Assembly: GCA_036495485.1 (NCBI GenBank)
Contig: DASXMU010000120.1
Location: 1-14,046 of the forward strand
Direction: 5' to 3'
Length of the DNA stretch: 14,046 nt
From: PALSA-505 sp036495485
GTDB taxonomy: Bacteria > Actinomycetota > Actinomycetes > Streptosporangiales > Streptosporangiaceae
Of this stretch, positions 7,647 through 14,046 are shown in pieces. Under the pieces are notes generated by a model that saw only the letters and a list, made by a program, of their open reading frames with translations, searched no databases and had not been told where the DNA came from. The first letter of the stretch is position 1, and every line of letters starts with the position of its first letter. The position numbers and the translations under genes are program-made.

Positions 7647-9933
7647 CCGGGTCCTCCGGCGGGTGGTCGTTCGCGAGGTCGTCGCCTTCGTGGCCTTCGT
7701 GGACTGACCCGACGCTACCTGGTATGGCTGCCGGACCCGGCGGTTCGGGAGCAGGATCACCCGCTGGCCCGCCATCTTTACGCGATCGCCTGATCGCTCG
7801 CGCGGCCGAAGTCAGTACAAAGACCCCAAGTGCCACAGACATCACTATCAGAGCCAGCGTGCCGAACTTGGTCGCATGCACGGGCAGCCGCACCCTGGTG
7901 CCAGGCAGCGGGGAACCGTCCGGGTTGAGCAACCGGAGTGTCACGTCGGTCGCCCCCACCGCGGCGGCATGCACCGGCAGCCGGACGGTGATGGTTTTCC
8001 CGGCCGGGATGGTGACCACGGGGTCGAACTTGCCGATGCTGAGCCTGCCGTCGCCCGGCGTGCGCACCTGCAGCTTGACCTGGACGTTCCGCCAGTTCAA
8101 GCCGTTGGAGACGGACACGGGTACCTTGCCAGACGAGCCGCCAAGGGTTATCTGGCCGGGGACGATGATGCTGACTTTCCTGCCCTGCAGGCTGACGTAG
8201 CTGGACACGCGGCCGAGCAGGTTCTGCCGGGCGCCTGCCTGGCCATCGCCACGCCATGCGGAGGACTCGAGCGCGGCGATGGCAGAGCTCAGATAGCCGG
8301 AATCGGGCGGGCTGAGAATGCCTGCCTGCACCTTGATGGCGGCGTCGAGACGAGCCACCCGTGCCAGGAACGCCGGGCTCAGCTCCGCCTTGCTGACCTT
8401 GTGGGCGGGCGGGGACTTGCGGGACACCTGCCCGCTGGGGTGCGCGGCCGTGGCCAGGTCTGCCAGGCTGGCCGGCCGCAGCCAGGGTGCATGCACCGTC
8501 TCGCTGAGCAAACCGCTGGCCAGTCCGGGTGCCGGGTCCCACCGCGACGGCGGGGTCACCACCAGCGAGCGGGCCAGCGCCGGGGCCTCCGCGACGATCA
8601 TGGCTGTCTGCGCGAGGAAGCTCTGCTCGGTGGCGAACGTCGCGCCCGGTCCGCTGGCGGGTGTGCGCGCGAGGAGCTGGCTGACCGTGTGGTCGGCGAG
8701 CAGCACGTGCAGCGATGACCCGACACCCGAGGCTGCTGAAGTCTGCGCGCTCGGCGTGTAGTTGGGTATCGCCCCGGCGGGTGGCATCACGGTGGAGTCG
8801 AGCACCACAGTGCTGATTCCCTTGACCACCGCGAGGCTCCCGAGTACGCCCGAGTCGGCGATTCCGCCCTGCGGCCAGGCGATCGTGTCGTCGCTGCTGG
8901 GCAGGTGCAGAATCTGCTGGCCGATGGACCGGCCTTGGGCGAACGCGCTCCGCAGGTCGCTGTCGAGGCCGTCGTGGCTCAGCGCGGCGACGTCGACGTC
9001 CGCGTACGGCGTCAGGAAGACCTGCTGGCCAGATGTGGCGCTGGCCAGATTGCCCAGCCATGACCGGGCCGGACGGCTGCCGGGCATGGGCCTGGCCCCA
9101 CCGCAGCCAGGGCGGCCACCGACCGAGTACCGGCTTTCCATCTTGTGTACGCTCTGCACCAGAGCGGGGTCGATGGCCCAGGTCAGGTGGGCCGCCGCCG
9201 AATGACTGGCGGCCGCGGCCAGCAGCCCGTTCAGCCGTCCGCCAGCGGCCAGGCTGCTGGCCAGGCCATTCGACAGCAGGCTAGAGCAGGTGGCCTGGTG
9301 GGGCTGGTCGATCAGCGGCCAGACCCACGCGATGCTGAGCTGCTTTGGCTGCTGAGCCCTGGGTTCGCCGGCCCAGAACGGCAGGAATGTCCGGTCGGTG
9401 GTGGCCGGTATGCCCGCGCTGGTCAAGACCTGGGCGGCCAGCGGGTAGACGCCGAACCGGGTGATCCCCGCCGCTGCCGGATCCAGCGTTGCCCGCCAGT
9501 GCACGGTCCGGCCCGGGGCGATCACTCCAGGCAATGGCACCGCCTCGCCCTCCGGCACGTCCGCCGGGAAGCTGCCCGCGGTGTACTGGGCCAGCTCATC
9601 CCTGTCATTGAAGCGGCCGGCCGAGGACCGGAGCTGGACGGACACGCCCACCTGCGCTGCCGGTGTGCCGTTCCTGACGATGCCGGTCACGGTCACGGTC
9701 CGGCCCGGCGTCGCCCACTGCGGGCTGACGGACTCGATGGTGATCGACAGTTGCCCCGGCGGCGACTGCTGGTTTCCCACGGACTTGGCCAGTGCCGCGC
9801 CGCTCAGTGCCATCGGCCCGGCCGCCACGGCAAAGGCAGCCGCCCCGGCGGCCGCGCGCTTGGCTACCCGCCGGATCACACCTCGCCCGCCCGGCGGTGG
9901 GGTCCGCCTGGGCACGGCATGGGTAAGGGGCAC
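7609..9933 (-). CDS. DUF6049 family secreted, C-terminally membrane-anchored protein (Rv3909-like)
   Basis: About 774 residues from GTG 9933. An N-terminal signal sequence is visible: basic stretch VIRRVAKR, then an Ala-rich hydrophobic core ending ALSGAALAKS. A large extracytoplasmic region follows, with Ig-like beta-sandwich patterns near both ends (VSPQWATPGRTVTVTG; later IPAGKTITVRLPV). One membrane helix lies at ~690-710 (FGTLALIVMSVALGVFVL), then a basic stop-transfer and an acidic, Pro-rich cytosolic tail. It matches the conserved gene upstream of murJ in actinomycetes (M. tuberculosis Rv3909, of similar length). Function is unknown; linkage and the 38-bp overlap with murJ suggest a role in envelope assembly. 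The start is uncertain: GTG 10014, 9933 and 9879 are all open. 9933 is preferred because TAGCAT lies seven bases before it (leaderless pattern); 9879 would give a shorter signal peptide. Confidence 0.85.
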   Translation of the reverse strand: MPLTHAVPRRTPPPGGRGVIRRVAKRAAAGAAAFAVAAGPMALSGAALAKSVGNQQSPPGQLSITIESVSPQWATPGRTVTVTGIVRNGTPAAQVGVSVQLRSSAGRFNDRDELAQYTAGSFPADVPEGEAVPLPGVIAPGRTVHWRATLDPAAAGITRFGVYPLAAQVLTSAGIPATTDRTFLPFWAGEPRAQQPKQLSIAWVWPLIDQPHQATCSSLLSNGLASSLAAGGRLNGLLAAAASHSAAAHLTWAIDPALVQSVHKMESRYSVGGRPGCGGARPMPGSRPARSWLGNLASATSGQQVFLTPYADVDVAALSHDGLDSDLRSAFAQGRSIGQQILHLPSSDDTIAWPQGGIADSGVLGSLAVVKGISTVVLDSTVMPPAGAIPNYTPSAQTSAASGVGSSLHVLLADHTVSQLLARTPASGPGATFATEQSFLAQTAMIVAEAPALARSLVVTPPSRWDPAPGLASGLLSETVHAPWLRPASLADLATAAHPSGQVSRKSPPAHKVSKAELSPAFLARVARLDAAIKVQAGILSPPDSGYLSSAIAALESSAWRGDGQAGARQNLLGRVSSYVSLQGRKVSIIVPGQITLGGSSGKVPVSVSNGLNWRNVQVKLQVRTPGDGRLSIGKFDPVVTIPAGKTITVRLPVHAAAVGATDVTLRLLNPDGSPLPGTRVRLPVHATKFGTLALIVMSVALGVFVLTSAARAIRRSRKDGGPAGDPAPEPPGPAAIPGSVGSVHEGHEGDDLANDHPPEDPDEYADARGRARR

Positions 9934-10090
9934 GGCTGAAATGCTATTGCCGCCGGCTGAGTATCGCGGATACAGCAACAAGCACGGCTGACCGCCCCGG
10001 CAGGCGGATGCCACTATGTGAGAGGACGCTGCAGAGCGCCATGCTTAAAGCTTATCCGTCAACTACTCAACTACTCCTCCACTAACCTCG
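9934..10090. other. Divergent intergenic region between the DUF6049 gene and cca
   Basis: This stretch must carry promoters for both directions. It includes a tandem 8-bp direct repeat TCAACTAC (10059-10066 and 10067-10074), read on the minus strand as two TTGA-containing -35-like boxes: TTGACG (10062-10057) and TTGAGT (10070-10065). The latter lies 17 bases before TAAGCA (10047-10042). No ribosome site precedes cca. No small gene is supported. Confidence 0.4.
9941..9946 (-). promoter_or_regulatory. Candidate -10 box for a leaderless DUF6049-murJ transcript
   Basis: TAGCAT on the minus strand fits the TAnnnT pattern and ends seven bases before GTG 9933, the spacing expected when transcription starts at the start codon. 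No convincing -35 box and no ribosome site are visible. Confidence 0.25.
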
Positions 10091-11581
10091 GTGCCCGTGC
10101 CAGATTCGACTCCACTGACTCCCGAGCAGCGCAAGGCCGCCGCCCGGCTGCTCGCGCCTGTCATCCGCCCGCTGGACGGGCTCGCCGGGCTGTTCGCATC
10201 CAGCGGTCACCAGCTGGCTCTCGTCGGCGGCTCAGTGCGCGATGTCTTCCTGCGCCGGCGCTCCGGCGATACCGACCTGGCCACCGATGCCTCGCCCGAT
10301 CAGGTCATGAAGATCACCGCGGACTGGGCCGACACCATGTGGACGGTCGGGATCGAATTCGGCACCGTGGGCTTGCGCAAGGGCGGCGAGACGATCGAGA
10401 TCACCACCTTCCGGAGCGAGAAGTACCAGGAAGACTCGCGCAAGCCGGACGTCCAGTACGAGAAGACACTGGAAGGCGACCTCGGGCGGCGTGACTTCAC
10501 CGTGAACGCGATGGCCGCGCTGCTGCCCGGCGGGGACCTGATCGATCCCTTCGGCGGCCTGCGCGACCTGCGGGACCGGGTACTGCGCACGCCGGGCAGC
10601 GCAGAAGATTCATTCACCGACGATCCGCTGCGCATCCTGCGCGCGGCCAGGTTCGCCGCTCAGCTTGGCTTCGAGCCGACGGACGACGTCAAGCGCGCGA
10701 TGCACGAGTTCGCAGGCCGGCTGACGATCGTGTCCGCCGAGCGGATCACCAGCGAGCTGACCAAGCTCATGCTCGCGCCGGCCCCGGTGCGTGGCATCGA
10801 GCTGCTGGTCGAGACCGGCGTGGCGGACCAGATCCTGCCCGAGGTACCCAAGCTCAGGCTCGAGGTGGACGAGCACTACCGGCACAAGGACGTGTACCGG
10901 CACTCGCTCACCGTGCTGGGCCAGGCGATCGGGCTGGAAGAGCGCTACGGCCTGACCGGGGATCTCGTCCTGCGGCTGGCAGCGCTGCTGCATGACATCG
11001 GAAAGCCCAAGACCAGGTCACAACTGCCCGGCGGGCGCGTCGCCTTCCATCACCACGAAGTCGTGGGTGCGGCCATGGCACGCTCCCGGCTGAAGCAGCT
11101 CCGCTTCCCCAGCGCGGTCGTGGACGACGTCTCCAGCCTGGTCGGACTGCACCTGCGGTTCCACGGCTACGGTTCCGGCGAATGGACCGATTCCGCAGTC
11201 CGCCGCTACGTGCGGGACGCCGGGCCGCTGCTGACCCGTTTGCATGCGCTGACCAGGGCGGACTGCACGACAAGAGACAAGGCTAAGGCGGCCAGGCTGG
11301 CCCGCACCTACGACGGCCTGGAGGACCGGATCGCCGAGCTGGGCAAGCAGGAGGAACTTGCCAGCCTGCGGCCAGACCTCGACGGGCACGAGATCATGAC
11401 CCTCCTGAAGGTGGGCCCGGGCCGCAGTGTCGGCCAGGCGATCAAGCACCTGCTGGACCTGCGGATCGAGAAGGGGCCGCTGGGCAAGCAGGCGGCGGCT
11501 CAGGAGCTGCTGCGCTGGGCGGATGCGGAGGGGCTGGCCGTGCCCTCCGGCGAGGACGCGGAGCCGCCGCCGGATCGCTGA
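10091..11581 (+). CDS. cca: CCA tRNA nucleotidyltransferase (class II, with HD domain)
   Basis: 496 residues. The enzyme adds or repairs the 3'-CCA end of tRNAs in the cytosol, using CTP and ATP without a template. Class II head motifs are in order: LVGGSVRD (44-51) with metal-binding GDTD (59-62), LGRRDFTVNA (131-140) for ribose/nucleotide contacts, the DDPLRILRAARFA segment (178-189) and SAERITSEL (215-223). A C-terminal HD phosphohydrolase-type domain has HRH-like and LLHDIGK motifs (His301-Asp302), as in actinobacterial PcnA-type proteins such as Rv3907c. Start GTG 10091 or GTG 10097; neither has a Shine-Dalgarno site, suggesting a leaderless message. It is divergent from the DUF6049-murJ block. 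In M. tuberculosis a Nudix gene (mutT4) lies between these two; none is here. The 3' end overlaps the convergent transporter gene by 82 bp. Confidence 0.96.
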   Translation: MPVPDSTPLTPEQRKAAARLLAPVIRPLDGLAGLFASSGHQLALVGGSVRDVFLRRRSGDTDLATDASPDQVMKITADWADTMWTVGIEFGTVGLRKGGETIEITTFRSEKYQEDSRKPDVQYEKTLEGDLGRRDFTVNAMAALLPGGDLIDPFGGLRDLRDRVLRTPGSAEDSFTDDPLRILRAARFAAQLGFEPTDDVKRAMHEFAGRLTIVSAERITSELTKLMLAPAPVRGIELLVETGVADQILPEVPKLRLEVDEHYRHKDVYRHSLTVLGQAIGLEERYGLTGDLVLRLAALLHDIGKPKTRSQLPGGRVAFHHHEVVGAAMARSRLKQLRFPSAVVDDVSSLVGLHLRFHGYGSGEWTDSAVRRYVRDAGPLLTRLHALTRADCTTRDKAKAARLARTYDGLEDRIAELGKQEELASLRPDLDGHEIMTLLKVGPGRSVGQAIKHLLDLRIEKGPLGKQAAAQELLRWADAEGLAVPSGEDAEPPPDR

Positions 11582-12927
11582 CGGATCAGCAGCGAGTAGA
11601 TCAGGGCGGCCAGCACGTAACCGCCACCTGCCACCGCCAGCAGTGGATATGACTTGCCTGTGCTCGGCATGAACCCTGCACCGACCGCGGCGCCGATCAC
11701 GAACGGCACGTTGAACAGCATGTCGTAGAAGGCGAACACCCGGCCGCGGAAGTCGTCGTCCACCTCCTGCTGGATGATCGTCGTCGCGCTGATGGCCACG
11801 CCCTGTGCGGCGATGGCGACGACGAAGCTGATCACCAGGAACGGCACCTGGCTGAACGCCGCGCCCAGTGGCCCGGCCACGACACCCGCAATCACCAGCA
11901 GGATCGCTATCAGAGTGCCCCGGGACAGCCACGAGGTGGCCACCGGGGTAATCACGGCGGCAGCGCCGTAGCCGAGCGCCGCGGCCACGATCACCAGGGT
12001 GAAGTGCGCTAGCGCGTTGTTGGCGTTGGAATGGTAGAAGTAGTTGCGGTATAGCAGGATCGACATCAGGAACAAGATCCCGTACATCATCCGCTGGCAG
12101 CCGGTGGCGAACAGGGCGGCAGCCGCCAGCCGCCGGTGCAGTACGTGCCGCGCCCCGGTGGCCAGGCCCGCCGCGATGGCCCGCAGTTCCTCGAACGCCC
12201 CGGTGCGCTCCGCTCCCTTCGGTACCCGGTCAGGCCCGAGCAGATCCCGGTGCATGGTCGCGCCCACCGCCCCGGCCAGCAGGTAGCAGACTCCCGCTAC
12301 CAGCAGGGTCGCTGCCGAGCCGCCACGCCCGCCGCCGGTGGTCAGGTGGATGCCCAGGCCGACGAACCCGCCGAGGAAGCTCACGATCGTGCCGGTGGTC
12401 GGTGCCACCGCGTTCGCCATGACCAGCTTGTCCTCGGGCACGACGTGCGGCAGGGCGGCCGACAGCGAGGACAGGAAGAACCTGTCCACACCGAGCACCG
12501 CGAGCACGCCGGCATACAGCGGCGCACCGAGGTTTCCCGAGGCCACCAGCGCGGCGGTCGCGATCACGAACACCGCGCGCAGCAGCGCCGACCAGACCAG
12601 GATCTGCCTGCGCGAGCAGCGGTCGATGATGATGCCCGCGAACGGCCCGATCAGCGAGTAGGGCAGGTAGAGCACCGCGAACGCCCCGGCCGCCTTGGCC
12701 GGATTGGGGAAGCTCGTCGCGTTGAAGAACACGTACGTGCCCAGCCCCGCCGTGAACATGCCATCGCCCGCCTGCGAGACCAGCCGGGTGCCGAACAGCC
12801 GCCGGAAGTCCCGCTCGGCGAGCACCGCCGACAGGTCGTGGAAGAAGGACGAAGACTTCCCGGGCGGCCCGCCGAGCCTCATACGGACCGCGGCCAGGAT
12901 GCCGCGAGGATCCGAATTGGAGGCCAC
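11500..12927 (-). CDS. MFS transporter, probable drug/metabolite exporter
   Basis: 475 residues with about 12 hydrophobic helices and a cytosolic N-terminus of ~45 residues (AERDFRRLFGTRLVSQAGDGM leads into helix 1). The major facilitator motif A is visible as GIIIDRCSRRQIL (98-110), and the second half has the VDDDFRGRVFAFYDM loop typical of the MefA/EntS-like subgroup. The tail is Ser/Ala-rich. The substrate cannot be told. The same position, between cca and ino1, holds an MFS gene in Streptomyces, so it appears to be a conserved neighbour. The GTG start has no ribosome site; a TAGTCT box sits six bases upstream. The stop lies within the last codons of the opposite-strand cca, so the two genes lack any intergenic terminator. 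Confidence 0.92.
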   Translation of the reverse strand: MASNSDPRGILAAVRMRLGGPPGKSSSFFHDLSAVLAERDFRRLFGTRLVSQAGDGMFTAGLGTYVFFNATSFPNPAKAAGAFAVLYLPYSLIGPFAGIIIDRCSRRQILVWSALLRAVFVIATAALVASGNLGAPLYAGVLAVLGVDRFFLSSLSAALPHVVPEDKLVMANAVAPTTGTIVSFLGGFVGLGIHLTTGGGRGGSAATLLVAGVCYLLAGAVGATMHRDLLGPDRVPKGAERTGAFEELRAIAAGLATGARHVLHRRLAAAALFATGCQRMMYGILFLMSILLYRNYFYHSNANNALAHFTLVIVAAALGYGAAAVITPVATSWLSRGTLIAILLVIAGVVAGPLGAAFSQVPFLVISFVVAIAAQGVAISATTIIQQEVDDDFRGRVFAFYDMLFNVPFVIGAAVGAGFMPSTGKSYPLLAVAGGGYVLAALIYSLLIRQRSGGGSASSPEGTASPSASAQRSSS

Positions 12928-12933
12928 GCGCTC

Positions 12934-12939
12934 AGACTA
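12934..12939 (-). promoter_or_regulatory. Candidate -10 box for a leaderless MFS transcript
   Basis: TAGTCT (minus strand, TAnnnT) ends six bases before GTG 12927. It falls in the 59-bp gap after the inositol-phosphate synthase stop, where I see no terminator hairpin stronger than a 4-5 bp stem. No clear -35 box, so the gene may instead be read through from upstream. Confidence 0.22.
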
Positions 12940-12986
12940 CGGTGTCACTCCTGGCGAATCCTCGCGGCCAGCGGCTCAATCCGCGC

Positions 12987-14046
12987 TCAGCGGTCGATTT
13001 CCCCAGCGATGAACTTCTCCACCAGGTCACGGCACACGTCGTCGCCGTGCTGCTCGGGCGGGGACTTCATGAAGTACGAGGAGGCGGACAGCACCGGGCC
13101 GCCGACGCCGCGGTCCTTGGCGATCTTGGCGGCCCTGATCGCGTCGATGATCACTCCAGCGGAGTTCGGTGAGTCCCAGACCTCGAGCCGGTACTCCAGG
13201 TTCAGCGGGACGTCGCCGAATGCCCGGCCCTCGAGCCGCACGAACGCCAGCTTGCGGTCGTCCAGCCAGGGGACGTGGTCGGATGGGCCGATGTGCACCG
13301 AGGCACGTTCCATCTCGTGCGGGATCTGCGAGGTGACGGCACGGGTCTTGGACAGCTTCTTGGTCTGGAGCCTGCTGCGCTCCAGCATGTTCATGAAGTC
13401 CATGTTGCCGCCGACGTTGAGCTGGTAGGTGCGCTGCAGCTCTACCCCGCGGTCTTCGAACAGCTTGGCCAGCACGCGGTGCGTGATTGTGGCGCCGACC
13501 TGGGACTTGATGTCGTCTCCGATGATCGGCACGCCCGCCGCGGTGAACTTGTCAGCCCAGACCGGGTCGGAGGCGATGAACACGGGAAGCGCGTTGACGA
13601 ACGCGACGCCGGCGTCGATGGCGCACTGGGCGTAGTAGCGGTCGGCCTCCTCCGAGCCCACGGGCAGGTAGGAGACGAGCACATCGGCCCGGGTGTCCCT
13701 GAGCACCTGCGCCACGTCCGCCACCGGCTCGTCGGACTCGGTGATGATGTCGCGGTAGTACTGGCCCAGCCCGTCCAGGGTCGGGCCGCGTTGCACGGTT
13801 ACTCCGGTGGGCGGCACGTCGCAGATCTTGATGGTGTTGTTCTCGCTGGCCAGGATGGCGTCGGACACGTCCTGGCCAACCTTCTTGGCGTCCACGTCGA
13901 AGGCGGCGACGAATTTCACGCTCGAGACGTGATACGGACCGAACCGGACATGCATCAGGCCGGGCTCCCGGCTGTCCGGGGCAGCGTCGGAGTAGTACTC
14001 GACGCCCTGGACGAGGGAACTAGCGCAGTTGCCCACGCCGACGATG
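12987..14046 (-). CDS. ino1: Inositol-3-phosphate synthase (first ~10-20 residues outside the window)
   Basis: Converts glucose-6-phosphate to 1L-myo-inositol-3-phosphate using bound NAD, the committed step to inositol for phosphatidylinositol, mycothiol and related molecules. 353 codons including the stop are visible. The frame is open to the window edge, which reads I-V-G-V-G-N-C-A-S-S, the Rossmann dinucleotide loop, so the GTG at 14036 is internal and the true start lies just outside. Conserved blocks close to M. tuberculosis Ino1 include GLMHVRFGPYHV, VSYLPVGSEEAD, GDDIKSQVGATITHR, LNVGGNMDF, VHIGPSDHVPWLDDRK and LEVWDSPNSAGVIID; the last three surround the catalytic lysine region. This is the short actinobacterial/archaeal form (~365 residues), not the ~500-residue eukaryotic form. 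It lies upstream of the MFS gene with a 59-bp gap. Confidence 0.96.
   Translation of the reverse strand, partial: IVGVGNCASSLVQGVEYYSDAAPDSREPGLMHVRFGPYHVSSVKFVAAFDVDAKKVGQDVSDAILASENNTIKICDVPPTGVTVQRGPTLDGLGQYYRDIITESDEPVADVAQVLRDTRADVLVSYLPVGSEEADRYYAQCAIDAGVAFVNALPVFIASDPVWADKFTAAGVPIIGDDIKSQVGATITHRVLAKLFEDRGVELQRTYQLNVGGNMDFMNMLERSRLQTKKLSKTRAVTSQIPHEMERASVHIGPSDHVPWLDDRKLAFVRLEGRAFGDVPLNLEYRLEVWDSPNSAGVIIDAIRAAKIAKDRGVGGPVLSASSYFMKSPPEQHGDDVCRDLVEKFIAGEIDR

Noticed and set aside
7647..7775. murJ starting at 7775
   Set aside because: The extra 43 residues overlap the DUF6049 gene by 167 bp with no ribosome site, whereas ATG 7646 has GGAGG at ideal distance.
12136..13428. 430-codon plus-strand open frame spanning the MFS and ino1 genes
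   Set aside because: It crosses two well-supported opposite-strand genes and has Arg/Gln/His-rich shadow composition without domains.
12987..14036. ino1 starting at GTG 14036
   Set aside because: The GTG encodes the Val inside the conserved I-V-G-V-G-N dinucleotide loop; the frame continues to the window edge.

Overview
The window is high-GC DNA with the GC-skewed codon use, GTG starts and overlapping genes typical of an actinomycete (Actinomycetota). Gene content matches the conserved cluster known from Mycobacterium tuberculosis (pcnA - Rv3909 - mviN/murJ - sigM - rsmA, leading towards oriC) and from Streptomyces. The genus cannot be told from the sequence alone. Nine protein genes account for almost all of it. 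Two are cut by the window edges: katG at the left and inositol-3-phosphate synthase at the right. I see no tRNA, rRNA, CRISPR array, insertion sequence or prophage gene.

Layout, left to right. The C-terminal ~70% of a catalase-peroxidase (katG, +) ends at 1555 and is followed by a perfect 16-bp hairpin terminator. Converging on it is a minus-strand block read from right to left: a DUF6049-type secreted/membrane protein (9933-7609), the lipid II flippase MurJ (7646-5124, overlapping its neighbour by 38 bp), a 270-bp gap with palindromes, a membrane pseudokinase with a discoidin-like extracellular domain (4853-3351), an ECF sigma factor of the SigM type (3354-2584, overlapping by 4 bp at CTGA) and its zinc-finger anti-sigma factor (2600-1662, overlapping by 17 bp). 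Divergent from this block is the CCA-adding tRNA nucleotidyltransferase (10091-11581, +). Its 3' end overlaps the 3' end of a convergent MFS transporter (12927-11500, -) by 82 bp. The inositol-3-phosphate synthase (14046-12987, -) lies just upstream of the MFS gene on the same strand.

How the genes fit together (family knowledge plus inference): MurJ flips lipid II. In mycobacteria the pseudokinase is fused to MurJ and acts as its phosphorylation-dependent regulator. Here it is a separate gene and heads the sigM/anti-sigma operon, so cell-wall precursor export and envelope-stress transcription share a locus. DUF6049 is a conserved partner of unknown function. Ino1 makes the precursor of phosphatidylinositol, mycothiol and related molecules, and KatG detoxifies peroxide.

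The most interesting points are: (1) sigM has no ATG, GTG or TTG start before its conserved region 2, and apparently starts at CTG in a CTGA overlap with the pseudokinase stop; (2) pseudokinase and MurJ are split, with a palindrome-bearing gap between them; (3) MurJ has a ~280-residue Pro/Gly/Gln-rich cytosolic N-terminal extension containing slippage-prone tracts; (4) katG stands where trxB-trxA normally follow the sigM/anti-sigma pair. I found no wholly new system. The region is a conserved housekeeping cluster with some unusual arrangements.
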